Source of the DNA: Hallella multisaccharivorax DSM 17128
GTDB lineage: Bacteria > Bacteroidota > Bacteroidia > Bacteroidales > Bacteroidaceae
Direction: 5' to 3'
Assembly (NCBI RefSeq): GCF_000218235.1
Contig: NZ_GL945017.1
Span: 2,005,775 to 2,069,774, forward strand
DNA: 64,000 bases
The notes under the pieces were generated by a model. It was not told the DNA's origin, searched no databases, and was given only the letters and a program-made list of their open reading frames with translations. Below, one piece after another: positions 52,052 through 61,018 of this stretch (position 1 is the first letter of the stretch; every line of letters starts with the position of its first letter). The translations under genes and the position numbers were made by a program.

Positions 52052-55000
52052 ATGGTAAATAAGATTATAGGCTATTTTCTGCGCAACCGCGTCATTTCGC
52101 TGTTCGTGCTGTTGGCTGTCATTCTTGGCGGCCTGACCACCATGCCTTTTGACTGGGGCACTGACAGCATCATTCCGCGAGATCCGGTTGCCGTAGATGC
52201 CATACCCAATATTGGAGACAACCAGCAGATTGTCTCCACTGAATGGATGGGGCACTCGCCCATGGACATCCAGGAGCAGATCACCTATCCGCTCACCACA
52301 TCCCTGCTTGGAATCCCGGGCGTGAAAACCATCCGGTCATCGTCGATGTTCGGCATGTCGTTCATCTATATTATTTTCTCCGACAACGTAGAGTTCTATT
52401 GGAGCCGCTCGCGCATCCTTGAGAAGCTCAATTCCCTGCCCGCCGGCCTGCTGCCTGAAGGTGTCAGGCCCACCCTTGGTCCCGATGCCACGGCGCTCGG
52501 ACAGATATTCTGGTACACTCTTGAAGGCCGCGACCCGAAAACGGGGAAGCCGACAGGAGGCTGGGATCCGCAGGAGTTACGCACCATTCAGGACTATTAC
52601 GTGCGCTACGGACTCTCTTCAGCCGAGGGCGTTTCTGAAGTAGCCTCGGTGGGCGGCTTTGTCAAGGAGTACCAAGTCGACCTCGATCCCGACGCCATGC
52701 GCTCTTACGGCCTGAATCTCATTCAGGTGATGAAGGCCGTAAAAAACTCCAACATCGATGTCGGAGCGGGCACCATGGAGGTCAATCAGGCCGAATACCT
52801 CATCCGCGGACTGGGCTATGTGAAGAGATTAGCTGACCTGGAGAACGCCCCCATCACTTCCACGGACGGCGTGCCCGTACGAATCAAGGATGTGGCAAAG
52901 GTGAGCTGGGGGCCGGCTGACCGCCGCGGCGGCCTCGATAAAGAAGGGCAGGAAGCCGTGGGCGGCGTAGTCGTAGCGCGCAACGGCAGCAATCCCATGC
53001 AGGTTATTAATAATGTAAAGGATAAAATCAAGGAGATGCAGAGCGGCATGCCGGAGAAAGTGCTGCCCGACGGCACCCACTCACGCGTCACTGTCGTGCC
53101 TTTCTACGACCGCACACAGCTGATCAAGGAGACCATAGGCACCTTGGAGAGCTCGCTCACCCACGAGGTGCTCATCTGCATCATCGTCGTGCTCATCCTC
53201 GTACTCAACCTCCGCGCCTCCGTTGTCATCGCTACAATGCTGCCCTTGGCGGTGCTCTGCACGTTCATTGTGATGAAGCTCTGCGGCGTGGAAGCCAATG
53301 TCGTAGCCCTGTCGGGCATTGCCATCGCCATCGGCGTGATGGTGGACGTGGGTGTGGTCTTTATGGAAAACGTGGTGCGGCACGTGCAAAGCGACGACCG
53401 CAACCCTGTGACCGGTGAGGTGGTATGGCCGCGTGGCAAGGCCTTGGAAGACACCATCCTCTCTGCCATCAGCGAGGTCAGCTCGGCTGTGATGACGGGA
53501 ATGGCAACCACCGTCATCTCTTTTCTCCCCGTTTTTGCCATGCAGGCACAGGAAGGCAAGATGTTTCATCCCTTGGCTTTTACCAAAACCTTTGCCCTCC
53601 TCTCTGCACTCATCCTCGGTCTCGTCATCCTGCCGACGCTCGCCTATTGGATTTTCTCCCTGCGCATGCCACAGCGGTGGGCCCTGCACCTCTTCCATGG
53701 GCGGCCTGCACCCAAGACTGTGAAGATCGGTAAATGGAACATTCAGGTCAACAGCCTGGTTGTGGCTGTTATCGTGCTCTTTTCCACCTACATCCTGACG
53801 GAGCACTGGATGCCCCTCGGACCAAAGAATGGCATGCTGCTCAACGTGGGCTTCGTGCTCGCGATCATCGGTGTGGTGCTCGGACTGCTATGGACGATCG
53901 TCATCTATTATGAGCGCATTCTGCGGTGGTGCCTTGCTAACCGATGGAAGTTCATAATGGTACCATTGCTCACACTCGCCGCCGGCACCCTGATCTGGAA
54001 GCACACCGGCTCCGAATTCATGCCGACACTCGACGAGGGTACCTTCATGCTCATGCCCACCAGCATGCCCCACAGCGGCGTAGAACAGAACCTTCAGCTC
54101 TGCCGACAGCTTGACATGCGCGTCAGTGCCATCCCTGAGGTGGAGAGTGCCGTGGGCAAATGGGGCCGCGCAGAGTCGGCACTCGACCCCGCACCCATAC
54201 AGATGTATGAGGTGACCGTGAACTATCGGCCCGAATACATGCTTGACGACGACGGGCAGCGCGCCCGCTTCAAGACGGACATCCATGGGCGTTTTCTCCT
54301 GAAAGGGGGCTCCACCTATGACCCTGCAAAGGGATTCCGCATCATTCCACGCGATTCACTCATACCCTCCTCTCATGGAGAGTATCTCCGTCAGTGGCGC
54401 GACAACATCCACAGCGAGGATGATATCTGGGCGGAAATAGAGAAAGTGAGCAACCTCCCCGGCCTGACGGGCTCGCCGAAACTGCAGCCCATCGCCACCC
54501 GACAAGTGATGTTGTCCACAGGTATGAAAGCAGCCATGGGTCTGAAAGTCTATGGTCCCGACCTTGAGAGCATTGAGAAGGTAGGCTTGCAGATGGAGAA
54601 GGCCCTGAAAGACCTGCCGCAGATCAACCGCTCCTCGGTCTATTACGACCGCGCTGAGGGTGCGCCCTATATCGAAATCACGCCTGACCGTGAGAAGTTA
54701 GGGCGCTACGGCATCCAACTCGGCGACGTGCAGAGCGTCATCGAGACTGCTATTGGCGGCATGAATGAGGGCACGACAGTCAACGGGCGCGAACGTTTCC
54801 CCATCCGTGTGCGCTATGCCCGCGAGCTGAGAGACCATCCAGACGCCCTCTCCTCGATTCTCGTACCAGCCGCCAATGGTGCGCAGATCCCCCTTGGACA
54901 GGTGGCAAGCATCCAGTTTGTGCCGGGCGCGTCGATGATCTCCTCCGAGAACACCTTCCTTGTAGGCTACGTCACCTTCGACAAAAGCAACGCCAGCGAG

Positions 55001-55732
55001 GCAGAGGTCGACGTGGTCAACGCCGCCAAGAAGCACATTGACGCCCTCGTGGCTGCACACAAGATCAGCCTGCCCAAAGGCGTGAGCTACCGATTTGCGG
55101 GCAGTTATGAGCAGCAGGTGCACGCAGCCAAGCGTCTGAGCGTCGTCATCCCTGTGGCATTGCTGCTCATTCTGCTCATCCTTTACTTCCAGTTCAAGAG
55201 CGTCACAGCCTCACTCATCCACTTCTCCGGCGTGTTCGTAGCCTTTGCCGGCGGTTTCATTCTGATGTGGCTCTATGGACAACCGTGGTTTCTCAACATC
55301 TCCGTGGCGGGTATCAACCTTCGCGACATGTTCGGCATGGGACAAATCAACCTCTCTGTGGCCGTATGGGTTGGCTTTATCGCCCTCTTCGGTGTGGCTA
55401 CCGACGACGGTGTGCTGATGGGTACATATATCCACCAGACCTTCCTGCATCGCAAGCCACAGAGCAAAGAGGCTATCCGCGAAGCCGTGGTCGAAGCAGG
55501 CAAGAAGCGCGTGCGCGCGGCCTGCATGACGGCAGCGACCACGCTCATTGCCCTGCTGCCCGTACTCTCCTCCACCGGAAAGGGCTCCGACATCATGGTG
55601 CCAATGAGTATCCCTACCTTCGGCGGCATGTTAATCCAGACCATGACTATGTTTGTAGTGCCCGTACTGCAATGCTGGTGGAGAGAAGGCGCACTAAGGA
55701 AAAGTAAAAAGATAAAAAATCATGAAGAATAA
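52052..55732 (+). CDS. cusA: CusA/CzcA-type heavy metal RND efflux transporter
   Basis: The start at 52052 (MVNKIIGYFLRNR) gives 1226 residues, longer than the usual 1040. There are 12 membrane segments in two sets with the RND motif AIAIGVMVDVGVVFMEN in TM4, two large periplasmic loops, and FGVATDDGVLMG in the second half. Heavy-metal RND marks include DAIPNIGDNQQIV and GTFMLMPTSMPHSG. It exports Cu(I)/Ag(I) or divalent metals through the tripartite complex with the next two genes. Copper is favoured by the HMA and HYC_CC_PP neighbours. Confidence 0.93.
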   Translation: MVNKIIGYFLRNRVISLFVLLAVILGGLTTMPFDWGTDSIIPRDPVAVDAIPNIGDNQQIVSTEWMGHSPMDIQEQITYPLTTSLLGIPGVKTIRSSSMFGMSFIYIIFSDNVEFYWSRSRILEKLNSLPAGLLPEGVRPTLGPDATALGQIFWYTLEGRDPKTGKPTGGWDPQELRTIQDYYVRYGLSSAEGVSEVASVGGFVKEYQVDLDPDAMRSYGLNLIQVMKAVKNSNIDVGAGTMEVNQAEYLIRGLGYVKRLADLENAPITSTDGVPVRIKDVAKVSWGPADRRGGLDKEGQEAVGGVVVARNGSNPMQVINNVKDKIKEMQSGMPEKVLPDGTHSRVTVVPFYDRTQLIKETIGTLESSLTHEVLICIIVVLILVLNLRASVVIATMLPLAVLCTFIVMKLCGVEANVVALSGIAIAIGVMVDVGVVFMENVVRHVQSDDRNPVTGEVVWPRGKALEDTILSAISEVSSAVMTGMATTVISFLPVFAMQAQEGKMFHPLAFTKTFALLSALILGLVILPTLAYWIFSLRMPQRWALHLFHGRPAPKTVKIGKWNIQVNSLVVAVIVLFSTYILTEHWMPLGPKNGMLLNVGFVLAIIGVVLGLLWTIVIYYERILRWCLANRWKFIMVPLLTLAAGTLIWKHTGSEFMPTLDEGTFMLMPTSMPHSGVEQNLQLCRQLDMRVSAIPEVESAVGKWGRAESALDPAPIQMYEVTVNYRPEYMLDDDGQRARFKTDIHGRFLLKGGSTYDPAKGFRIIPRDSLIPSSHGEYLRQWRDNIHSEDDIWAEIEKVSNLPGLTGSPKLQPIATRQVMLSTGMKAAMGLKVYGPDLESIEKVGLQMEKALKDLPQINRSSVYYDRAEGAPYIEITPDREKLGRYGIQLGDVQSVIETAIGGMNEGTTVNGRERFPIRVRYARELRDHPDALSSILVPAANGAQIPLGQVASIQFVPGASMISSENTFLVGYVTFDKSNASEAEVDVVNAAKKHIDALVAAHKISLPKGVSYRFAGSYEQQVHAAKRLSVVIPVALLLILLILYFQFKSVTASLIHFSGVFVAFAGGFILMWLYGQPWFLNISVAGINLRDMFGMGQINLSVAVWVGFIALFGVATDDGVLMGTYIHQTFLHRKPQSKEAIREAVVEAGKKRVRAACMTAATTLIALLPVLSSTGKGSDIMVPMSIPTFGGMLIQTMTMFVVPVLQCWWREGALRKSKKIKNHEE

Positions 55733-57011
55733 AATATTGTGCACAATAGTCCTAATAGGCCTCTTAAGCCTAATAGGCGCATCCAAGGTGATGGCTCAAG
55801 ACAGTCTATCGACCTACATCGCTGCCGCCATCCGCAACAATCCGGCAGTGATCGGCAGCTATCAAGCCTACAAGGCACAGGTGATGAGCGCCTGTGGAAC
55901 CGGCGTTCTCGGCGACCCGACGCTCCAGGTGGGCGTTTTCCCAAAGAGCATGCAGCATGTCAACGGCAAGCAGATAGCGATATTCACCATCATGCAAATG
56001 TTTCCGTGGTTTGGTACACTCAAGACCGGACGCGAAAACATGGAGTACAAGGCTGAGAGCACTTACCAGAAGTTCCGCGCCGACGGCATAGCGCTCGCCT
56101 ATGAAGTGCAGCGCCGATGGTACGACATGCTTGCCACGCAGGAGAAAATCAAGGCTGTGAAAGGCAAGTTAGGCTTGCTGGAAGACATCAAGAAGCTGGC
56201 ACTCCTCACTTACAAAACGGAGATGAGGGCACGCAATGCCAAAATGAGCGACCAGCTGCGCCTCGATGCGGAGGAGCAAAGCCTCAGAGAGCAGGCAGCA
56301 AGCCTTGACGACGGGCTGCGCCTACAGCGCCAGCAGTTCAACATCGTGATGCACCGCGAAGCCGACGCGCCTCTTGTCATCCCCGACACCATCATCCTGC
56401 GCGAGATGCCCACCTACGCATGGACTGACATCGAGACTGCAGACCCCGTGCTGCAGAAGTCGATAGCCGACGGCAAAGCCTTTGACGCGCAGGAACGACT
56501 CGCCGACAAGATGGGGAAACCTACCTTCAGCGTCGGACTGCAATACATGCTCAACGGAAAGGTAAAACGCCCCGTGATGGAGAATATGAACGGCATGGAC
56601 ATGATCATGCCGATGGTAACCGTCTCGTTGCCCATCTATCGCCGGAAGACCAATATGAGCAAAGAAGCGGCAAAACTCAACAAGCTCAGCACCGATGAGA
56701 CTTACCGCAGCCGCCAGGACGCCCTCAAGAGCGAATACCTCAGCATCGAGCAACGTGCTGCTGACGCCAGGCGCAAGGTGGAACTGTATGACAAGGAGGT
56801 GGAAATACTCAACCACACGCTTCAATTGATGAATACAGAATATGCTACGGGTACGACAACGCTCACCGATATCCTCGAGACTAACCGGCAATATATCGAC
56901 TATGCGCTGAAAAAAGCGGAGGCCTATGCCACCTTCAACACCATCGTAGCTGAATATGAGAAGATGGCAAGCCGCTACGACTACGCCGTCCGCGCGAATA
57001 CCAAACAATAA
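55722..57011 (+). CDS. cusC: TolC-family outer membrane factor (CusC role)
   Basis: The 429-residue protein has a signal peptide ending VMAQ. The two TolC-type repeats form long helical hairpins (about 90-210 and 285-400) with TLTDILETNRQYIDYALKKA near the C-terminus. It starts inside the last codons of cusA (overlap 11 bases). It provides the outer membrane channel for the RND pump. Confidence 0.9.
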   Translation: MKNKILCTIVLIGLLSLIGASKVMAQDSLSTYIAAAIRNNPAVIGSYQAYKAQVMSACGTGVLGDPTLQVGVFPKSMQHVNGKQIAIFTIMQMFPWFGTLKTGRENMEYKAESTYQKFRADGIALAYEVQRRWYDMLATQEKIKAVKGKLGLLEDIKKLALLTYKTEMRARNAKMSDQLRLDAEEQSLREQAASLDDGLRLQRQQFNIVMHREADAPLVIPDTIILREMPTYAWTDIETADPVLQKSIADGKAFDAQERLADKMGKPTFSVGLQYMLNGKVKRPVMENMNGMDMIMPMVTVSLPIYRRKTNMSKEAAKLNKLSTDETYRSRQDALKSEYLSIEQRAADARRKVELYDKEVEILNHTLQLMNTEYATGTTTLTDILETNRQYIDYALKKAEAYATFNTIVAEYEKMASRYDYAVRANTKQ

Positions 57012-57026
57012 AGAGAAGATCTGTTT

Positions 57027-58286
57027 ATGAAAGACATAAAAAGCATTATCAGGCATCACCAGCTCTGGCTGGTGGCGCTCGCCGTTGCCATAGGAGTCGG
57101 CATCGGCTACGTGGCCTTCCATGGAGGCAACCACAGCCATACGGAGGCATCGGAGGAAAAGACCATCTGGACCTGCTCCATGGACCCGCAGGTCAGGCAG
57201 GACCATCCAGGCAAATGCCCCATCTGTGGAATGGATCTGATTCCGCTGAACAAAGACAGCCATGCTAAGTCGGCAGACATGAACATGAATCCCGACGCCA
57301 TCACGCTCAGTGATGAGGCAATGGCTCTGGCCAACGTACAGACCGAGACCGTGGGCACCGGCACCACGGCCAAGGAGTTGCGCCTCTTCGGCAAGATCGA
57401 GCCCGATGAGCGGCTGGAGCAGGTGCAGAGCGCTTACGTCGACGGTCGTGTGGAGCGGATTTTCATCAACGCCATAGGCGACCGCGTGAGCCGTGGACAG
57501 ACGTTGGCTGTCATCTACTCGCCGGCACTCTATGCCGCTGAGCAGGAACTCGTACAAGCCCTGGCCTTCCCGATGGCTGACCAGCGGAAGGCACTCGTGG
57601 AGGCTGCCGTGGAGAAGCTTGAACTGCTACAGATTGACCGTGCACAGATCAACCGCGTCATCAGGACGAAGAAAGCCTCACCCTATATCACCCTCAAGGC
57701 CAACACCAGCGGTACCGTTGTCGACAAGCAGGTGGAGCAAGGCGACTACGTCAAGCAAGGACAGCCTCTCCTGAAAATCGCCAACCTCAACACCGTATGG
57801 GCTGTTTTCCAGGCCTATGAGGGCGATCTGCCCTTCGTCAAAGTCGGCTCCACCGTGCGATTCACTACAGAGAGCATGCCAGGCCGATCATTCACCGGCA
57901 AGGTGAGCTTTATCGACCCAATCATCGACGACAAGAGCCGCACGGCCGGCGTACGTGTGGTGATGGCCAATCCCAACGGCATCTTCAAGCCACAAATGAT
58001 TATCTCCGGCTATGCCGCGGCCCGCATGAAGGGCTATGAAAACGACATTGTGGTACCGAAGTCAGCTGTACTGTGGACGGGCAAGCGCAGTGTGGTCTAT
58101 GTCAAGGACGAAGGCATGTCGCAACCCACCTTCTCTCTGCGCGAAGTAACGCTGGGCCCAAGTCTTCCCGACGCCTATGTCATCACCGGCGGACTGACCG
58201 AAGGCGAAACCATCGTGACCAACGGCACCTTTGCCGTTGACGCTTCCGCACAGCTCGCCGGAAAGAAAAGCATGATGAACCGGTAA
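57027..58286 (+). CDS. cusB: CusB-type periplasmic adaptor with heavy-metal-binding domain
   Basis: The 419-residue protein has an N-terminal membrane anchor (about 13-30). A heavy-metal-binding domain follows at about 48-72 (WTCSMDPQVRQDHPGKCPIC, then GMDL). Then come the membrane fusion protein core with barrel-sandwich (ANTSGTVVDKQVEQGDYVKQ) and beta-barrel domains. It links CusA and CusC and delivers metal to the pump. The Cys/Met-rich N-domain fits Cu(I)/Ag(I). Confidence 0.92.
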   Translation: MKDIKSIIRHHQLWLVALAVAIGVGIGYVAFHGGNHSHTEASEEKTIWTCSMDPQVRQDHPGKCPICGMDLIPLNKDSHAKSADMNMNPDAITLSDEAMALANVQTETVGTGTTAKELRLFGKIEPDERLEQVQSAYVDGRVERIFINAIGDRVSRGQTLAVIYSPALYAAEQELVQALAFPMADQRKALVEAAVEKLELLQIDRAQINRVIRTKKASPYITLKANTSGTVVDKQVEQGDYVKQGQPLLKIANLNTVWAVFQAYEGDLPFVKVGSTVRFTTESMPGRSFTGKVSFIDPIIDDKSRTAGVRVVMANPNGIFKPQMIISGYAAARMKGYENDIVVPKSAVLWTGKRSVVYVKDEGMSQPTFSLREVTLGPSLPDAYVITGGLTEGETIVTNGTFAVDASAQLAGKKSMMNR

Positions 58287-58322
58287 AGCTTTCAGTGCTC
58301 TTCCATCATCATCACTCTGTGA

Positions 58323-58474
58323 CTACGCCGTAATCGCGTCGCCTTTACGCCGTAATCGCAATGCCTTTACGCCGTAATCGCAATGCCTTTACACTGTAAT
58401 CGCATCGCCTTTACGCCGTAATCGCAATGCCTTTACGCCGTAATCGCAATGCGATTACGGCGTAGAGGCAATGC
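58323..58474. repeat. 22-bp tandem repeat array 4 (longest)
   Basis: Six to seven units of TTTACGCCGTAATCGCAATGCC, one with ACACTGTAATC, ending in the inverted form GCGATTACGGCGTAGAGGCA. It lies between the convergent ends of cusB and the response regulator and could also act as a terminator region. Confidence 0.88.
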
Positions 58475-58534
58475 TGTACCGGAGCATACTCATGCCTCCG
58501 ATACAGCCCTTTCGTAGGATTCTAAACGGTGAGG

Positions 58535-59233
58535 TTACTCCTCGTCAGGAATAATGAGCTTGTAGCCCTGACCATGGATATTGATGATCTCCACCTGATC
58601 ATCGTCCTTAAGATGCTTGCGCAGCTTCGTGATGTAGACATCCATCGAGCGGGCGTTGAAATAGTTGTCATCGATCCAGATGGTGCGCAAGGCGTCATTG
58701 CGCTTGAGAATCTCGTTTGCATGTGAGCAGAGCAGTGAGAGCAGCTCATTCTCTTTCGTAGTGAGCTTGGTTTGTTTCTCGCCGATGGTAAGCAGCTGCT
58801 TCTGCGTATCAAACGTATACTTACCAATTTTGTATTTCGTACTCTCGCGATTCTTCTTTCCTTTCACGCGGCGAAGGATTGCCTCGACACGCTTCACAAG
58901 TTCTTCCATCGAGAAAGGCTTAGTGATATAGTCATCGGCACCTTTGTCAAAACCTTCCAAAACATCCTCCTTCTGCACACGGGCTGTAAGGAAGATGATA
59001 GGTACCTGCGAATTGATCTGACGAATCTCGCCGGCCAGCGTGAAACCATCCTTCTTTGGCATCATGACATCAAGGATGCAGATGTCGTACTTATCCTTCT
59101 GAAACTCACGGAAACCAACTTCGCCGTCAGGGCAAAGCACAGCGTCAAAGCCCTTGGCAATGAGGTATTCGCACAACAATGTTCCGAGGTTCTCGTCGTC
59201 TTCACAAAGCAAAATTTTTGTCTTTTCTTCCAT
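58535..59233 (-). CDS. rprY: OmpR-type response regulator
   Basis: The 232-residue protein has a receiver domain (about 5-120; CILDVMMPKKDGF carries the phosphorylated Asp, with ITKPFSMEEL downstream) and an OmpR-type winged-helix domain (about 135-230; TTKENELLSLL, DVYITKLRKHL). Similarity to RprY of Bacteroides fragilis is strong. It is encoded downstream of its kinase with a gap of about 60 bases. Confidence 0.9.
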   Translation of the reverse strand: MEEKTKILLCEDDENLGTLLCEYLIAKGFDAVLCPDGEVGFREFQKDKYDICILDVMMPKKDGFTLAGEIRQINSQVPIIFLTARVQKEDVLEGFDKGADDYITKPFSMEELVKRVEAILRRVKGKKNRESTKYKIGKYTFDTQKQLLTIGEKQTKLTTKENELLSLLCSHANEILKRNDALRTIWIDDNYFNARSMDVYITKLRKHLKDDDQVEIINIHGQGYKLIIPDEE

Positions 59234-59295
59234 AATATATTCAGTTTAAATAATTTATTGTCTGTTATCCATCTGTTCAACTTTAACAATCCGGT

Positions 59296-60852
59296 CTATT
59301 CATCGTGGATCACCGGCAATTTAATGGTGAACGTAGAGCCTTTGCCGTATTCACTTTCTACCTTGATTTCACCGTCATGAAGGTCCACCACCTTCTTCAC
59401 ATAAGCCAGACCGAGTCCAAATCCCTTCACATCATGAACATTTCCCGTCCCTACACGATAGAATTTCTCAAAGATCTTCTTCAAATCATCTTTCTTAATG
59501 CCTTTGCCGGTATCATGCACCGAGAGGCAAAGCCACTTGTCATCATTCCACGTCTTAAGGAAAATGCTGACAGGTTGATCCGGCTTACGGTATTTCACAG
59601 CGTTGTCCATCAAATTGAAAATGACATTCTGGAAGTTGACTTCATCCACATAAATGGTAGAATCAACGGCGCCAATGTCCACGTTGATTTGTCCGCCTGT
59701 ATGCTCCACGCGCAGAGAGAAGCTATTGGCAATGGACTCAACCATCTCGTTAAGGTCAAGATGTTTCTTCTTGAACGAAGACTTCTTGCGGTCGAACATG
59801 GACATTTGCAGTACCTTCTCTACAAGGAAGCGGAGCCGCTTTGTCTCATCGGTGATAACACCCACCAAATGCTTGGTCATCTTCTCAGACTTTGCCACCG
59901 TGTCATCGTTGAGCATCTGTGTGGCAAGCGATATGCTGGCGATAGGAGTCTTGAGCTCATGTGTCATATTATTGACAAAATCGTTCTTGATCTCATTATA
60001 ACGCTTCTGTCGAAAAACAATGGCAAGCGTGATAATGAATGTCACCAACAATATCAGCGTAAAGAATACACTGGGTATCATAAACTTGATGCTGGAGAAG
60101 ATATAACTGTTGATGTCAGGGAAATGAACCCTCACCACGCCCATCTTCGACGAGGGGTCATTGCGAAAGAGCACTTGGGTGTAAGTAAACTCTGAGCCCT
60201 CGTCCGTGTAATCTGGACAACGGTACACCTCACGCCCATCTTGAGTAGTCACTGTAAAATGGTAGGGGATGTTCACGCCATTGTTGATGAGTTCTGCCTT
60301 GATATCCTGGTCAAGTATCTTAAAGTTGACGCGCTCTTTCAAAGGCTTGTCCGAGGCAGAGTAAAGCATATTCATTACTACCTCATCAAGCAAGGCCTTC
60401 TGGTAGACATACCTGTTTTTCACTATCTCCTGCAGCGAACGACTGGCCTCATTATTTGAATTCTGGTCGTTGATCAAAATCATAGCCTTCGGCATTTTAA
60501 CAGGATTGGCTGCTTTTGTCTTCATACGAAAGGTAAGGTAACTGGAGCCACGGAACGCGGAAGTGGTCTGATGTGAACTGCTGTCAAAGCCTTCTGCCGA
60601 AGTGCTAAAAGGATTATCGTCCTTATGTCCCGACTTCAGTTCAGCCTCTCTGACGTCCCTTTCAAGATACCGCAACGTCTCATTCAGCTCCAAATTACGG
60701 GCAGCCTGATAGAGGGCACGATTCACACTTTCGTCAAACTGCTCCTTTTTCATATTTGCCATCTCACGGATATATGTGAGCTGCAAGAAGAGTAGGATTA
60801 CGAAGGAAATCCCCATAATGACGGCTATCGTCCATATCGTCTTCTTCTTCAT
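59296..60852 (-). CDS. rprX: Sensor histidine kinase
   Basis: The 518-residue kinase has two membrane helices (about 8-27 and 255-280) enclosing a sensor domain. The phosphoacceptor His is in NNMTHELKTPIASIS (about 300), the N box is NLMDNAVKYR, and the G boxes are DTGKGIKK and GFGLGLAYVKK. It resembles RprX of Bacteroides, linked to stress and antibiotic responses. The -7 box TATCTTTG (60857-60864) ends four bases before the ATG, so the transcript appears nearly leaderless. Confidence 0.9.
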   Translation of the reverse strand: MKKKTIWTIAVIMGISFVILLFLQLTYIREMANMKKEQFDESVNRALYQAARNLELNETLRYLERDVREAELKSGHKDDNPFSTSAEGFDSSSHQTTSAFRGSSYLTFRMKTKAANPVKMPKAMILINDQNSNNEASRSLQEIVKNRYVYQKALLDEVVMNMLYSASDKPLKERVNFKILDQDIKAELINNGVNIPYHFTVTTQDGREVYRCPDYTDEGSEFTYTQVLFRNDPSSKMGVVRVHFPDINSYIFSSIKFMIPSVFFTLILLVTFIITLAIVFRQKRYNEIKNDFVNNMTHELKTPIASISLATQMLNDDTVAKSEKMTKHLVGVITDETKRLRFLVEKVLQMSMFDRKKSSFKKKHLDLNEMVESIANSFSLRVEHTGGQINVDIGAVDSTIYVDEVNFQNVIFNLMDNAVKYRKPDQPVSIFLKTWNDDKWLCLSVHDTGKGIKKDDLKKIFEKFYRVGTGNVHDVKGFGLGLAYVKKVVDLHDGEIKVESEYGKGSTFTIKLPVIHDE

Positions 60853-60856
60853 GCCG

Positions 60857-60864
60857 CAAAGATA
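60857..60864 (-). promoter_or_regulatory. Promoter -7 box of rprXY, nearly leaderless
   Basis: TATCTTTG on the minus strand, then CGGC, then ATG. Confidence 0.5.
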
Positions 60865-60964
60865 GCAATTAACTTAATCGGTTAACACTTGGATGTTAAG
60901 AAAATCAACCTAATTAATTTGAATTAACAAATAATCACTATATAGTATTCAATATAAACACAAT

Positions 60965-60997
60965 ATCCCAAGTAGCTCAAATCAAACTACTTGGGAT
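60965..60997 (-). terminator. Terminator of the EF-G2 gene
   Basis: ATCCCAAGTAG pairs with CTACTTGGGAT around 11 bases. It lies about 20 bases after the stop at 61019 and is followed on the minus strand by ATTGTGTTT. Confidence 0.65.
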
Positions 60998-61018
60998 GAC
61001 AATAAAAGGGCGTGAAGA

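Noticed and set aside
53081-53806. Open frame of 241 codons rich in His and Asp on the minus strand
   Set aside because: It is the complement of the cusA coding sequence, and the composition results from the hydrophobic codons of the real gene.
56322-57557. Long open frame (411 codons) on the minus strand
   Set aside because: It runs antisense across the real CusC and CusB genes in GC-rich sequence, has no family pattern, and its peptide shows no coherent fold.
58323-58474. CRISPR array
   Set aside because: The units follow one another without unique spacers, the period is only 22 bases, and no cas genes are present.
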